DNA of 64,000 nt from CAVPGP01 sp963718065 (GTDB lineage Bacteria; Actinomycetota; Thermoleophilia; Gaiellales; Gaiellaceae), in the NCBI GenBank assembly GCA_963718065.1, contig CAVQYE010000018.1:1-64000 (forward strand), in the 5' to 3' direction. Positions 17,208 through 25,906 of this stretch are shown here, piece by piece (within the stretch, counting starts at the first letter, position 1; every line of letters starts with the position of its first letter). Below the pieces are notes generated by a model. That model searched no databases and had not been told where the DNA came from. It worked only from the letters and a program-made list of their open reading frames with translations. Position numbers and translations under genes: made by a program.

Positions 17208-18438
17208 CTAGGCGGCCGGACTACCCACAGTGAGCCGCGCGACGAAGAACCCGGATGTCCCGTGCCGGTGCGGCGTCGCCTGCAGGAACTCGGGCCGTGT
17301 CGGATGCCGGAACTGAGGCCACTCGTCGGCAAGCGTGGCGTCGACCGCGAGACGCGGCGTCTCTTCAAGGAGCGCGTCGACCACCGCCTCGTTCTCGTCC
17401 GCGTTGAGCGTGCAGACCGCGTAGACGACCGCCCCGCCGGGCTTGACCCGCTCGACGGCGGCGCGGAGGAGCTCCAGCTGCAGCTCCGGCAACGGCCGCG
17501 AGCGCCACCGGAGATCGGGCCGCTGAGCGAGAACCCCGAGCCCGGAGCACGGGGCATCGACGAGCGCGCGGTCGAAGCCCGACTCCTCGAGCGTGCGGGC
17601 GTCGGCCTGCACGACGCGGACGTCCGCCCGCCCGAGCCGGCGCAGGTTCGCCTCCAGCTCCCGCGCCCTCGCCGCGTTCACCTCGACGGCGACGACCTCT
17701 CCCTGGAGCATCGCCGTCTTGCCGCCCGGCGCAGCGCACGCGTCGAGCACGCGCTCGCCCGACTGCGAGCCGACGGCGAGCGCGGCGAGTTGCGAGGCAC
17801 GGCTCATCGGCCAGATTCGTCCCTGCTCGAGCGCAAGCGGATCGACCCGGGCGACGCGATATGCCCCGGGCACGTCCGTCGGCTCCGCGTCGAGCTCCCC
17901 GCGCACGAGCCTGACGACCGTCTCCGGCTGCTCGTTCTGCGCGCGCATCAGCTCGAGCGCCTCCGGTTCGCCGAGGTCGCGGCGCCAGACGTCCCAGATC
18001 CAGTCCGGGTACGAATGCTTCACCGGGCCTTCCGGCAGCGACGCGACCAGCCCGCGGAACCGCTCGGCGAGGCGGCGGCCGACCGCGTTCGTGAATGCCG
18101 GTTGCCCGCTCGAGCCCCGCACGGCGGACGAGCTCCACCGACTCGCCGACGACGGCGTGCGCGGGGACGTCGAGCCAGGCGAGCTGGTACCCCGCGATGC
18201 GCAGGGCGGCCAGGACCGCCGGGTCGAGCTTGCGCACCGGCCGCTTGCCGAGCTGCTCGATCCCGAAGTCGATCGTCCGCGCCCGCTGCACCGTTCCGTA
18301 CGCGATCCGCTGCGCAAGTCCGCGGTCGCGCTCGTCGAGGCCGGCCGCCGCCGAGACGAGCGCCCGGTCCGCATACGCCTGCTGCTCGAAGACGCGCCGC
18401 ACCACCTCGTACGCGGCGACACGGGCGGTCGCGATCAC
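17208..18438 (-). CDS. rsmB: 16S rRNA (cytosine-967-C5)-methyltransferase RsmB (+1 frame break)
   Basis: RsmB methylates C967 of 16S rRNA. The N-terminal NusB-like domain begins with GTG at 18438 (VIATARVAAYEVVRRVFEQQAYADRAL) and runs to VVGESVELVRRAG. It continues in another frame as SSGQPAFTNAVGRRLAERF. The SAM methyltransferase follows: VLDACAAPGGKT, RALVDAPCSGLGVL (first catalytic Cys) and YAVCTLNADENE (second Cys). One extra base at about 18112-18124 explains the break; the span is 3n+1. GTGA overlap with the fmt stop. Confidence 0.9.
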
Positions 18439-19211
18439 CGCAGGCCGCGGCGGAACTCGTCGTAGCCCATGCGCCGCTTCCCGTCCGGTTGCACCTCGAC
18501 CGGGACGAACTGCCCCTCGTCGAGGCGTGCCTTCCAGATCGTCACGCGGCGCCCGTCCAGCTCCGCCCGCGCGCCGATGTGCGGCGAGAGCGCCCTGACC
18601 GTTCGCCACGCCTGCACCGGGTCGGTCAGGTCGAGCTCGCGATCCGGCGGGCCGATCTTCTCCGCATAGGTCGCCCCGTCGTCCGGCTGCGGCGTGAACT
18701 CCGGCTCCGGCAGCACCGCGTCGATCAGCCGCGCCGCCGATTCGCCGGCCCGCGCGTACACCTCGCCCGCGTCGAGGTCGCCGATCGCGAAGCGCTCCTG
18801 CGCGGCGATCGGACCGGCGTCGAGCGCCTCGACGGTGCGATGAATGGTGACGCCGGTCTCTTCGTCGCCCGCCATGATCGCGCGCTCCACGGGGGCGGCG
18901 CCGCGCCAGCGCGGCAGCAGCGACGGGTGGACGTTCAGCCAGAGCGCCTCCTCGAGGAGCGCCGGCGGGATGTAGAGCCCATAGGCGGCCACGACGACGA
19001 CCTCGACGGGCTCGATCGCGGGCCGCTCGGGCTGGAGCACGCGAATCCCGAGACGCTCGGCCGCCTGCTTCGCCGGCGGCGCCCCGACCTTGCGGCCCCG
19101 CCCCTGCGGCGCATCGGGGCGCGTGAGGAGGAACGCGATCTCGTGCTGTGCCGCGAGCCGCTCGAGGACGTCAGCTCCGAGCGGCGCCGTCGCTGCGACC
19201 GCGAGCCGCAC
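18435..19211 (-). CDS. fmt: Methionyl-tRNA formyltransferase
   Basis: 258 residues. Formyl-transfer motifs are present: VVVVAAYGLYIPPALLE, LNVHPSLLPRWRGAAPVERAIMAGDEETGVT (the core Asn, His and Asp region) and DAGPI. The C-terminal tRNA-binding OB domain is shortened (ends RMGYDEFRRGL) against about 310 residues in E. coli. It pairs functionally with def just upstream: Fmt formylates the initiator and Def removes it. Confidence 0.95.
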   Translation of the reverse strand: MRLAVAATAPLGADVLERLAAQHEIAFLLTRPDAPQGRGRKVGAPPAKQAAERLGIRVLQPERPAIEPVEVVVVAAYGLYIPPALLEEALWLNVHPSLLPRWRGAAPVERAIMAGDEETGVTIHRTVEALDAGPIAAQERFAIGDLDAGEVYARAGESAARLIDAVLPEPEFTPQPDDGATYAEKIGPPDRELDLTDPVQAWRTVRALSPHIGARAELDGRRVTIWKARLDEGQFVPVEVQPDGKRRMGYDEFRRGLR

Positions 19212-19220
19212 GCCGCCGCT

Positions 19221-19799
19221 CTAGCCTGCGGCGCCGAGCAGCGGCTGGGGCCGCAGCACGCCGAGCGCCAGCTTGCGACTCTCCGGGTCGGTCCGGTCGA
19301 GGATCAGCACGCCGTCGAGATGGTCGAGCTCGTGCTGGACGATCCGCGCCTGCACGCCCTCGAGCTCGAGCCGGACGTCCTCGCCGTTCTCGTCCTTGCC
19401 CTCGAGCCGGAGCTTCAGCCGGCGCTCGACGGGGACCCGAACGCCCTGCAGCGAGAGGCACCCCTCCTCGTCGGACTCCGGGTCGCCGCTGATCTCCGTG
19501 ATCACCGGATTGACGACTGCCCGGACGTCGTCGTCGGCGAACTGGAAGACGAAGAGCCGCTGGAGGACGCCGACCTGCGTCGCCGCGAGGCCGACCCCGC
19601 GCGCGTCGTGCATCAGCTCGCCCATCCGCTCGACGAGGCGCTTCAGGTCTTCGTCGAAGCTCTCGACCTCGTGCGCGCGCAGGCGCAGCGCCGGGTCGCC
19701 CCACTGGCGGATCTGGGCGAGCGCCAGCCGCCGTCGAGTCTCCTCTTCCGGATCGAGCTCGTGATCGTCCTCGATGATCTGGCCGGCTTCTTCGGTCAT
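19221..19799 (-). CDS. def: Peptide deformylase
   Basis: 192 residues. All three metal motifs are present: GVGLAATQVG, EEGCLSL (Cys ligand) and QHELDHLDG (two His ligands and catalytic Glu). An N-terminal acidic extension of about 25 residues precedes the canonical IRQWGDPALR start. It ends 9 bp before fmt in the same operon. Confidence 0.96.
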   Translation of the reverse strand: MTEEAGQIIEDDHELDPEEETRRRLALAQIRQWGDPALRLRAHEVESFDEDLKRLVERMGELMHDARGVGLAATQVGVLQRLFVFQFADDDVRAVVNPVITEISGDPESDEEGCLSLQGVRVPVERRLKLRLEGKDENGEDVRLELEGVQARIVQHELDHLDGVLILDRTDPESRKLALGVLRPQPLLGAAG

Positions 19800-19827
19800 A
19801 CGGTGGCCCAGTTTACGGATGCCCCGC

Positions 19828-20313
19828 CTACGCGGCGGCCGCCGCCGGGAAGCGGTCCAGGATCCAGGCGGCGTCGAGCGGCCGGCGCCGGTAGGGCCGG
19901 CCGCCGAGTGTCGCGAAGTCGCCCGTCCGCGGGTCCATCGGCAGGCCGGACTCGATCGGGAAGTAGCGGTTGTGGCGATCGATCAGATCGTTGATCTCGT
20001 AGAAGTCCCAGCGCTCGGCCACGCGGCTCCAGCGAGCACGCGGCGTCTCGCGGTATGCCTCCTCGAGGCGCGCGAGGTGCTCTCGCTCCAGGTCGTCGAT
20101 CGTCCGCAGCCGGACCATGTACGGGCGCGGCCCGCCGAGGGCGCCGATGTACGCCGCGGTGTCGACGGCACCTGGCCGAAGGCGCTGCCGCAGCGGCTTG
20201 CCGCGCAGCGGATTGAACGTGTCGCGCGCGATCTCGCGCCCTTCGCGCTCGTCCCGCCAGGTGTGGTTCTGCTCGCCGAGGATCTGGTCGGCCAGGGTCT
20301 CCTTCACAACCAC
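19828..20313 (-). CDS. Conserved-looking protein of unknown function between priA and def
   Basis: About 161 residues from a GTG at 20313 (20307 possible). Soluble, rich in Arg/Asp/Tyr, with motifs such as GEQNHTWRDEREGREIARDTF, WDFYEINDLIDRHNRYFPIE and a C-terminal RRRPLDAAWILDRFP. No membrane segment, no cysteines. It ends 28 bp before def and starts 22 bp after priA, inside a housekeeping operon. I do not recognise the family; the ordered, Trp/Tyr-rich composition argues for a folded protein. Confidence 0.65.
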   Translation of the reverse strand: MVVKETLADQILGEQNHTWRDEREGREIARDTFNPLRGKPLRQRLRPGAVDTAAYIGALGGPRPYMVRLRTIDDLEREHLARLEEAYRETPRARWSRVAERWDFYEINDLIDRHNRYFPIESGLPMDPRTGDFATLGGRPYRRRPLDAAWILDRFPAAAAA

Positions 20314-20335
20314 ATTGTGCAGAAAAGGGCCGGGC

Positions 20336-22268
20336 TCAGAGGCTTTGTGGATCGACGTCGACGAACGTCTGGAGCCCCGCTTTGCGCATCGCCGGAGCGG
20401 CCGCCGCGAGTAGCTGCGCGGCGCGGGCCGCGATCCGCCGCGGGTGCTCCGTCTTGGCCACGAGCTGTGCGCGATGGCGGCCACGCAGGCGCAGAAGCGG
20501 CGCCGGGCCGAGCAGATCCGCGTCTTTCATCGCGCCCTTCAGCTCCTCGAGCGCACGCAGCGGGGCGTCCCCGTCAGGCCCCGAGACGACGATTCGGACG
20601 ATGTGCCGGAACGGCGGGTAGCCGAGCTCACGTCGGCGTTCGAGCTCGCCGTCGTTGAACGCCTGCACGTCGTGGCGCTGCGCCAGCGCGATCGGCCGCG
20701 CCTCCGGCTGGAACGTCTGCACGATCACGCGCCCCGGCGCGTCGCGTCCGCTCCGACCGGCGAGCTGGGTGATCAGCTGGAAGGTGCGCTCCTCGGCACG
20801 GAAGTCCGGCAGGCCGAGCCCGGTGTCCGCGTCGACGACCGCCGCCAGCGCGACGTTCGAGAAGTGGTGCCCCTTCGCGACCATCTGCGTGCCGAGCAGG
20901 ACGGAGCGATCCGTCTCCGCGAAGCGGCGCAGCGCGTCGGCGAGCGCCTCCGGTTTCTCCGCGGTGTCCGCGTCGAGCCGCACGATCGCCAGGCCCGGCA
21001 CCGCCTTCGCGAGCTCGCGCTCCAGCTTCTGCGTCCCCGCGCCGAGCCGCGCGAGCTCGACCGACCGGCACGCGGGGCACTCCTCCGGCGCCTGCTCCTC
21101 GTGGCCGCAGTGATGGCAGCGGAGCGTCGTGTCGCCGTGCAGCACGAGCGCCACGTCGCAGTTCGGGCAGCGCAGCGTCAGCCCGCAGGCTCGGCAGTGA
21201 AGCGCGGGCGCGACGCCTCGCCGGTTGAGCAGCAGGATCGCCTTCCCGCCCTGCTCGGCGACGCGCCCGAGCTCCTTCAGCAGCGGCGACGAGAGCGGGT
21301 AGCCGGCCTCCCGGCGGAGGTCGACGATCCGCACCGGTGGCAACTCGCCGACGATGCGCCCGCCGATCTCGAGACGCTCGAGCGTCGCCCAGCTCTCGGG
21401 CCGTGGCGTGGCGGAGCCGTAGACGGCGACGGCGCCTTCGAGCGCGGCCCGCTTGGCCGCGACGGTGCGGGCGTCGTAGCGCGGATCGGAGTCCTGCTTG
21501 TACGACGAGTCCTGCTCCTCGTCGACGACGATCAGCCCGAGCCCTCGCACCGGCGCGAAGATCGCGGAGCGCGCGCCGACGACGACCCGCGCCGCACCCG
21601 AGGCGATCCGCACGCGCTCGTCGCGCCGCTCCGCATCGGTGAGCCCGGAATGGAGAATCGCGATCCGGTCGCCGAAGCGCGCGCGGAAGCGGCCGACGGT
21701 CTGCGGCGCGAGCGCGATCTCCGGCACGAGCACGATCGTCCCCAGCCCGCGCTCGAGCATCGCGGCACAGGCCTGCAGATAGACCTCCGTCTTGCCCGAG
21801 CCGGTGGCGCCGAAGAGCAGGAAGTGCCCGCCGTCCGCATCGACGGCGCCGACGATGCGGTCGATCGCCACGCGCTGCTCGTCCGACAGCCGCTCCGGCT
21901 CGGCCTCGCCCTCGAGCGCCTGCCCACGGTCCGCCGGCGGCGCCTGCTCCTTGCGGCGCTTCCGCTTCTCCGGCGCCACGAGCGCGAGCGCCCGCGCTGG
22001 AGTCGAGCCGTAGTAGTCGGCGAGCCAGAGTGCGAGGTCGACGAGCGCGGCGCGGGATCTCGTCGACGACCGAGTCGATCGCGACGGCCCTCACCCCCTC
22101 GGGCGCGGCGTCGACGAAGTCGACCACGACTCCTCGCTGCGCGCGCCGCGCCCGAAGGGAACCGAGACGACGGCGCCCTTCTGCACGTCGTCCGGCGACG
22201 AGGTAGGTGAACTCGCGTGCCAGGGCCCGCGCGGTCACGAGTGGGTAGACCGACGCGAAGCGCGTCAC
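20336..22268 (-). CDS. priA: Primosomal protein N' (PriA helicase), frame-broken N-terminal part
   Basis: PriA restarts stalled replication forks. The helicase core is clean: FGATGSGKTEVY (Walker A), VVDEEQDSSYKQ (a DEEQ variant of DEEH), the zinc-binding cysteines CRACGLTLRCPNCD...CHHCGHEEQAPEECPAC, and GTQMVAKGHHF. The 3'-binding domain starts with GTG at 22268 (TRFASVYPLVTARALAREFTY). It must change frame near 22191-22203, 22137-22150 (two bases, or a -1) and 22046-22054 before joining the core (LVAPEKRKRRKE). The total span is 3n+1, matching four extra bases. The actinobacterial partner region is divergent but recognisable (VVSVPFG; GVVVDFVDAAP). Confidence 0.87.
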
Positions 22269-22278
22269 GGGATGGCTC

Positions 22279-23226
22279 TCACGGCGCCGTTTCGGCCTCG
22301 GTCTTGCCCTGCGAGCGGAGCCGCCGCCACGACAGGCTGCCGGTCATGATCAAGATCGCCGCAAAGCCGAGCACGACGTTGCAGATCACGATCGCGATGT
22401 TCATGCCGACGCTGAAGGAGAGCAGCAGCGTCCGGGAGATCGCCTTGCCCTTGAACAGGTAAATGAGCAGGCCCTGCTTCGTCCCGGCGCCGCCGGGCGT
22501 CGCCGGGAAAAGCGTCGCGAGCGACTCGACGACCTGCACGAGCAACGCGTTGTGAATCGTCGCCTCGACCTGGAACGCCTTCAGGAAGAAGAAGAGGGCC
22601 GCAATCCGGAGGAACCAGCTGACCGCCTGCCAGAGCAGCACCTGGCGGACGAACCGAACCGGGTCGCGGAGGATCGCGAAGCCGAGGCGCACGCGCTCTC
22701 GAAACCGCGTCACCCGGCTGCGCGCCCAGAACAGGAGCACGAGGCCGGCGACCACGACCACCGCGATGCCGACCAGGGACGCCTCGTAGTGGTCGAGGAA
22801 GAATCGCCAGTCGACGGTCGGCAGCCGCGAGTACACCTGGTGCGTCGGCAGCACGCCGATCGAGAGCGCCCAGATCATCAGCGCCGAAGCGACGAAGAAG
22901 TCGAAGACCGTCTCGACGACGAGCGTCGACGCGAGCGTCGGGTACCGCGTATCGGGAATTTTCTTCTTCACGAGGACGAGCTTCACGACGTCGCCGCCGC
23001 GGGCCGGGGCAATCGAGTTGATGCCGACGCCCGCCATGTAGGCGCCGAACACCGTCCGGAGCCGGATCCGCTGCTCCGGGTACGACGCCCGCAGGATGTT
23101 CCGCCACGCGATCGCCCGGAAGAGAAGCTTCGAGACGTGCAGGGCGAGCGCGATCCCGAGCGCGGGCCATTGCACCGCCGCCAGGTGGTGGAAGAAGACC
23201 TCGACCGCGTCGAAGAACGCCCTCAC
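22279..23226 (-). CDS. Flippase-like integral membrane protein (LPG synthase TM / UPF0104 family)
   Basis: 315 residues with about eight membrane helices. Family hallmarks: an N-terminal helix leading to AIAWRNILRA, GVGINSIAPARGGDVVKLVLVKKK (the conserved glycine/arginine loop) and TLFPATPGGAGTKQGLL near the C-terminus. These match the lysylphosphatidylglycerol synthase transmembrane region found alone in many actinobacteria, thought to flip lipid-linked substrates. The catalytic GNAT-like domain of MprF is absent. It starts 10 bp upstream of priA. Confidence 0.85.
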   Translation of the reverse strand: MRAFFDAVEVFFHHLAAVQWPALGIALALHVSKLLFRAIAWRNILRASYPEQRIRLRTVFGAYMAGVGINSIAPARGGDVVKLVLVKKKIPDTRYPTLASTLVVETVFDFFVASALMIWALSIGVLPTHQVYSRLPTVDWRFFLDHYEASLVGIAVVVVAGLVLLFWARSRVTRFRERVRLGFAILRDPVRFVRQVLLWQAVSWFLRIAALFFFLKAFQVEATIHNALLVQVVESLATLFPATPGGAGTKQGLLIYLFKGKAISRTLLLSFSVGMNIAIVICNVVLGFAAILIMTGSLSWRRLRSQGKTEAETAP

Positions 23227-23295
23227 GGGAGTCCAGTGTGCCTGGGCGCCCCGGCTGGTTCGACCGACCGCCTGGTTGAGAGAAGCGGCGGCTAG

Positions 23296-24129
23296 CTAGC
23301 CGCCGGCAGCCTCGAGCACGAAGTCCGTGGCGAAGCCGAGGATGAGCCCGCCGAGCAGCGACCAGGCAACCAGGGTCGGCAACGCGTACTTGCGGCAGAC
23401 GTTCAAGAGCTCGATCACGACGAAGAGGATCGATCCGGCTGCGACCGTAAAGAAGACGATCTCGAGCTCCGTGCTCACCCAGGCCTGGCCGATCACGGTG
23501 CCGAGGAACGTCGGGCCACCCCCGATCAGGCCGAGCAGGGCGAGGAAGCCCCAGCTCGGACGGTCAGCCTCGCCCCCGAGCGGGCCGACGATGCCGAAGC
23601 CTTCCGTGGCGTTGTGCAGGCCGAAGCCGATGATCAGGACGAGCGCGAGGCTGATCTCGTCCGCTGCGGCCGACTGGCCGATCGCAAGGCCCTCGCCGAA
23701 GTTGTGCAGGCCGATGCCCGTCGCGATCAGCAGCGCCAGACGGCGACCGGGCGTCAGCTGCTCGAACCAGGTGGGCTTCTCGAACTCCTCGATCGCCGCC
23801 GCACCGGGGCCGACGAGCCGCGAGCCGCGCTTGCGGGCCAGCCAGCTGTCGTAGAAGACGAGGCTCATGAAGCCGACGATGAGACCCGCGATCGCGAGCG
23901 GCGCACGGACGAGCAGCTCGCTCCACGCGTGCTCTTCGGCCGCCTGCTCGACGGGGCCGACGCCGTGGTTCAAGACGTCCCAAAGCAGGAAGAGCAGGAT
24001 GCCGGTCGCGAAGGCGGCGAGCGAGGCCCGGAGGCGAGCGCTGACGTTCTTCACCCGGCCGAGCGGCAGGCCGAGGAAGATCGTGAAGCCGGCGATGGCG
24101 CCGAGGACGAGGGTCTGGGTGGTGCTCAT
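23296..24129 (-). CDS. ZIP family metal transporter
   Basis: 277 residues, eight predicted helices. Transport-site motifs in helices IV and V: HNFGEGLAIG and HNATEGFGI. A short cytoplasmic loop between helices III and IV is present. It is divergently transcribed from a DtxR/MntR-type regulator, with a palindromic site between, so Zn, Mn or Fe uptake under metalloregulator control is likely. The metal cannot be told from sequence. Confidence 0.92.
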   Translation of the reverse strand: MSTTQTLVLGAIAGFTIFLGLPLGRVKNVSARLRASLAAFATGILLFLLWDVLNHGVGPVEQAAEEHAWSELLVRAPLAIAGLIVGFMSLVFYDSWLARKRGSRLVGPGAAAIEEFEKPTWFEQLTPGRRLALLIATGIGLHNFGEGLAIGQSAAADEISLALVLIIGFGLHNATEGFGIVGPLGGEADRPSWGFLALLGLIGGGPTFLGTVIGQAWVSTELEIVFFTVAAGSILFVVIELLNVCRKYALPTLVAWSLLGGLILGFATDFVLEAAGG

Positions 24130-24158
24130 CAGTGGTGTCGGTCGGGCCGTACAGGCCT

Positions 24159-24176
24159 TGTAAGGCGAACCTTACA
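24159..24176. promoter_or_regulatory. Candidate DtxR/MntR-type operator between ZIP gene and regulator
   Basis: Perfect inverted repeat TGTAAGG-CGAA-CCTTACA, with further partial symmetry outside (CCT and AAGG). It lies 30 bp from the ZIP start and about 20 bp from the regulator start. The core resembles iron/manganese boxes of the TTAGG...CCTAA type, so one site could control both genes. Confidence 0.6.
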
Positions 24177-24194
24177 CAAGGTGTGGAGACTACG

Positions 24195-24890
24195 ATGGCT
24201 GCGATGGCACAGGGACATTCAGTCGACGAATACCTGGAAACCATCTATTTCCTTGCGAACCCGATCGGCGAGTACCGCCCCCACACCGGCGGTCCGCCCG
24301 CGCTCGCTTCACGGGTTGCCGAGATGCTCGGAGTCTCCCGTGCGTCCGCGGGCGAGATGCTGAAGCGCCTCGAGGCCGAGGGGCTCGTCGAGCGCGGCGA
24401 GCGCAAGGAGGCGATCCTGACCGCCACCGGCCAGGTGCGCGCCGCGCGCGTCGTTCGCAAGCACCGCATCATCGAACGGCTTCTGACGGACTTCATGGGC
24501 TACACCGCCGCCGAGGCGCACGTCCACGCCGACGAGCTTGGCGACACGTTCAGCGAGGACATGGTGGAGCGGATCCGGGAGCGTCTCGGCAACCCGGAGC
24601 GCTGCCCGCACGGCTGGCCGGTCGACCCCGCAAAGGAGGTCGAGGAGAACCGCGAGCTCGCACCGCTCTCGGCGCTCGAGCCGGGCACGCGCGCGACCGT
24701 GGTCAGGCTCGCGGAGCACGACGGCGATCTCCTGCACTGGTTCTATGACGCCGGCCTCGCGCCTGGCACCGAGCTCGAGGTCAAGTCGGCGCAGCCGGCC
24801 GCCGGCCAGGTCACCGTGACGGTGAACGGCGGCGAGCAGGCGATCTCGGAGAAGGCCGCCGAGGGACTCTTCGTGCGGCCCGCCGCGTAG
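24195..24890 (+). CDS. DtxR/MntR-family metal-dependent transcriptional regulator
   Basis: 231 residues from ATG at 24195 (a second ATG is three codons on; an upstream in-frame start would lie across the operator). Winged helix (about 1-65: VDEYLETIYFLANP, LGVSRASAGEMLKRLEAEGLV), metal-binding dimerisation domain with HRIIERLL and the AHVHADELGDTFSEDMVERI ligand helix, CPHGWPVDP, then a C-terminal FeoA/SH3-like domain (ALEPGTRATVVRL...). Likely represses the divergent ZIP transporter when metal is bound. Confidence 0.92.
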   Translation: MAAMAQGHSVDEYLETIYFLANPIGEYRPHTGGPPALASRVAEMLGVSRASAGEMLKRLEAEGLVERGERKEAILTATGQVRAARVVRKHRIIERLLTDFMGYTAAEAHVHADELGDTFSEDMVERIRERLGNPERCPHGWPVDPAKEVEENRELAPLSALEPGTRATVVRLAEHDGDLLHWFYDAGLAPGTELEVKSAQPAAGQVTVTVNGGEQAISEKAAEGLFVRPAA

Positions 24891-24892
24891 GG

Positions 24893-25240
24893 CTACGCCT
24901 GCCGGGCGATCGAGCGCGCTCCGTTGCGGAGGCCGTCGAGGCGCGCCCAGTGCTCCTCGACGCCCGTTCGTCCCGCGTCGGTGAGGCGCACGAGCGTGTT
25001 CGGCCGCTTCTCCACGAAACGCTTCTCGATCTCGACGAGCCCCGCCTCCTCGAGCTTGGTGAGGTGGCTCGAGAGGTTCCCCTTCGTGACGCCCGTCGCG
25101 CGCTGCAGAAAGAGGAAGTCGGCGCTCGCACACGACGCGAGCACGGTCAGGATCGCGAGGCGCGTCGGCTCGTGGATCGTGCGGTCGAGGTCGCCGATCA
25201 TCTCCTCGAGCGGCTGGGAGTCGAGCGGCTGGGTGCTCAC
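24893..25240 (-). CDS. Winged-helix transcriptional regulator (ArsR/MarR-like, single domain)
   Basis: 115 residues. A winged helix spans nearly the whole protein: HEPTRLAILTVLASCASADFLFLQRATGVTKGNLSSHLTKLEEAGLVEIEK, then a wing with RPNTLVRLTDAGR. This matches the small 'transcriptional regulator' family commonly paired with membrane protein genes in actinobacteria. GTG start in a GTGA overlap with the preceding membrane gene, so both are made from one mRNA. Repeats around the operon promoter fit autoregulation. Confidence 0.85.
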   Translation of the reverse strand: MSTQPLDSQPLEEMIGDLDRTIHEPTRLAILTVLASCASADFLFLQRATGVTKGNLSSHLTKLEEAGLVEIEKRFVEKRPNTLVRLTDAGRTGVEEHWARLDGLRNGARSIARQA

Positions 25241-25815
25241 GCCTCCTGCGCAGCCGGCGGCAGCGCCTCCATCAGGTAGCGGTGGTCGACGATGCCAACG
25301 ACGAGGTACACCACCGCGAAGGTCAAGAACAACACCGCGTAGACGGTCTCGCCGGCCACGCCCGCGAGCGGCAGGCACGAGACGATCGCGAGGGCGGCGA
25401 TGCCGGCCAGGTGCAGCGGCCTCAAAGCCTCCGCCGAGTGCCAGTACCACGCGAGCACGAGGGCCCCGGTGAGGCCGAAGAGGACGACGGGGAGCTCGAG
25501 CCGGTTGTCGAGGGCCGCGGCAACGACCATCGCGCCGATCGCCAGCGTGCACCGCGTCGCGAACGCCCACCGCTGCGCCCGCGTCGGCCGGACGACGCCG
25601 AACCGGCCTTGGTACCACCGCCCGGCGAGCCAGGTGAGGACGAGCGACAGCGTTCCAGCGATCACGAACCCGACGAGAGCGGCGTTCCCGGTCAGTCCGG
25701 CCAGCTGGGCAATGCCGGCGTAGCCCACGGGCAGCGCGGACGGGATGAGCTTCAGCCCCTGGTAGGTCTCGTAGTTCGCGGTCACCGTCCGCAGACGGTC
25801 GAGGTCCTGATGCAT
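25237..25815 (-). CDS. Multi-pass membrane protein (unknown)
   Basis: 192 residues from ATG at 25815; an upstream in-frame start would add 12 residues overlapping the promoter. About six hydrophobic helices, with charged loops such as RWYQGRFGVVRPTRAQR and WYWHSAEALRP. No transporter motif recognised. It is encoded with the winged-helix regulator in a GTGA-coupled pair, a common arrangement in which the regulator controls the membrane partner. Confidence 0.75.
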   Translation of the reverse strand: MHQDLDRLRTVTANYETYQGLKLIPSALPVGYAGIAQLAGLTGNAALVGFVIAGTLSLVLTWLAGRWYQGRFGVVRPTRAQRWAFATRCTLAIGAMVVAAALDNRLELPVVLFGLTGALVLAWYWHSAEALRPLHLAGIAALAIVSCLPLAGVAGETVYAVLFLTFAVVYLVVGIVDHRYLMEALPPAAQEA

Positions 25816-25831
25816 CGTCGAGTCCTTTCGC

Positions 25832-25891
25832 CAACTGGTTTGCGTTGCCAACCTTATCGACGGAGGTCGGTGATGTCAACCGGTTTGCGTT
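25832..25891 (-). promoter_or_regulatory. Promoter with two flanking operator-like repeats
   Basis: Minus-strand -35 TTGACA at 25879-25874, 17-base spacer, -10 TAAGGT at 25856-25851. The 15-base motif CAAC(T/C)GGTTTGCGTT (plus sense) occurs at 25832-25846, over the expected start site, and at 25877-25891, over the -35. They are 45 bp apart in the same orientation. This is a good candidate for repression by the encoded winged-helix protein. Confidence 0.65.
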
Positions 25892-25906
25892 ACAGACTGC
25901 GACGGC

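Noticed and set aside
16500..19994. 1164-codon plus-strand open frame
   Set aside because: Antisense to rpe, rsmB, fmt and def, all with strong motifs; low-complexity Arg/Asp translation without domains.
20336..22268. priA and the other frame-broken genes as ordinary pseudogenes
   Set aside because: All breaks can be the same sign, motifs on both sides are intact, several genes are essential single-copy types, and nonsense mutations are absent.
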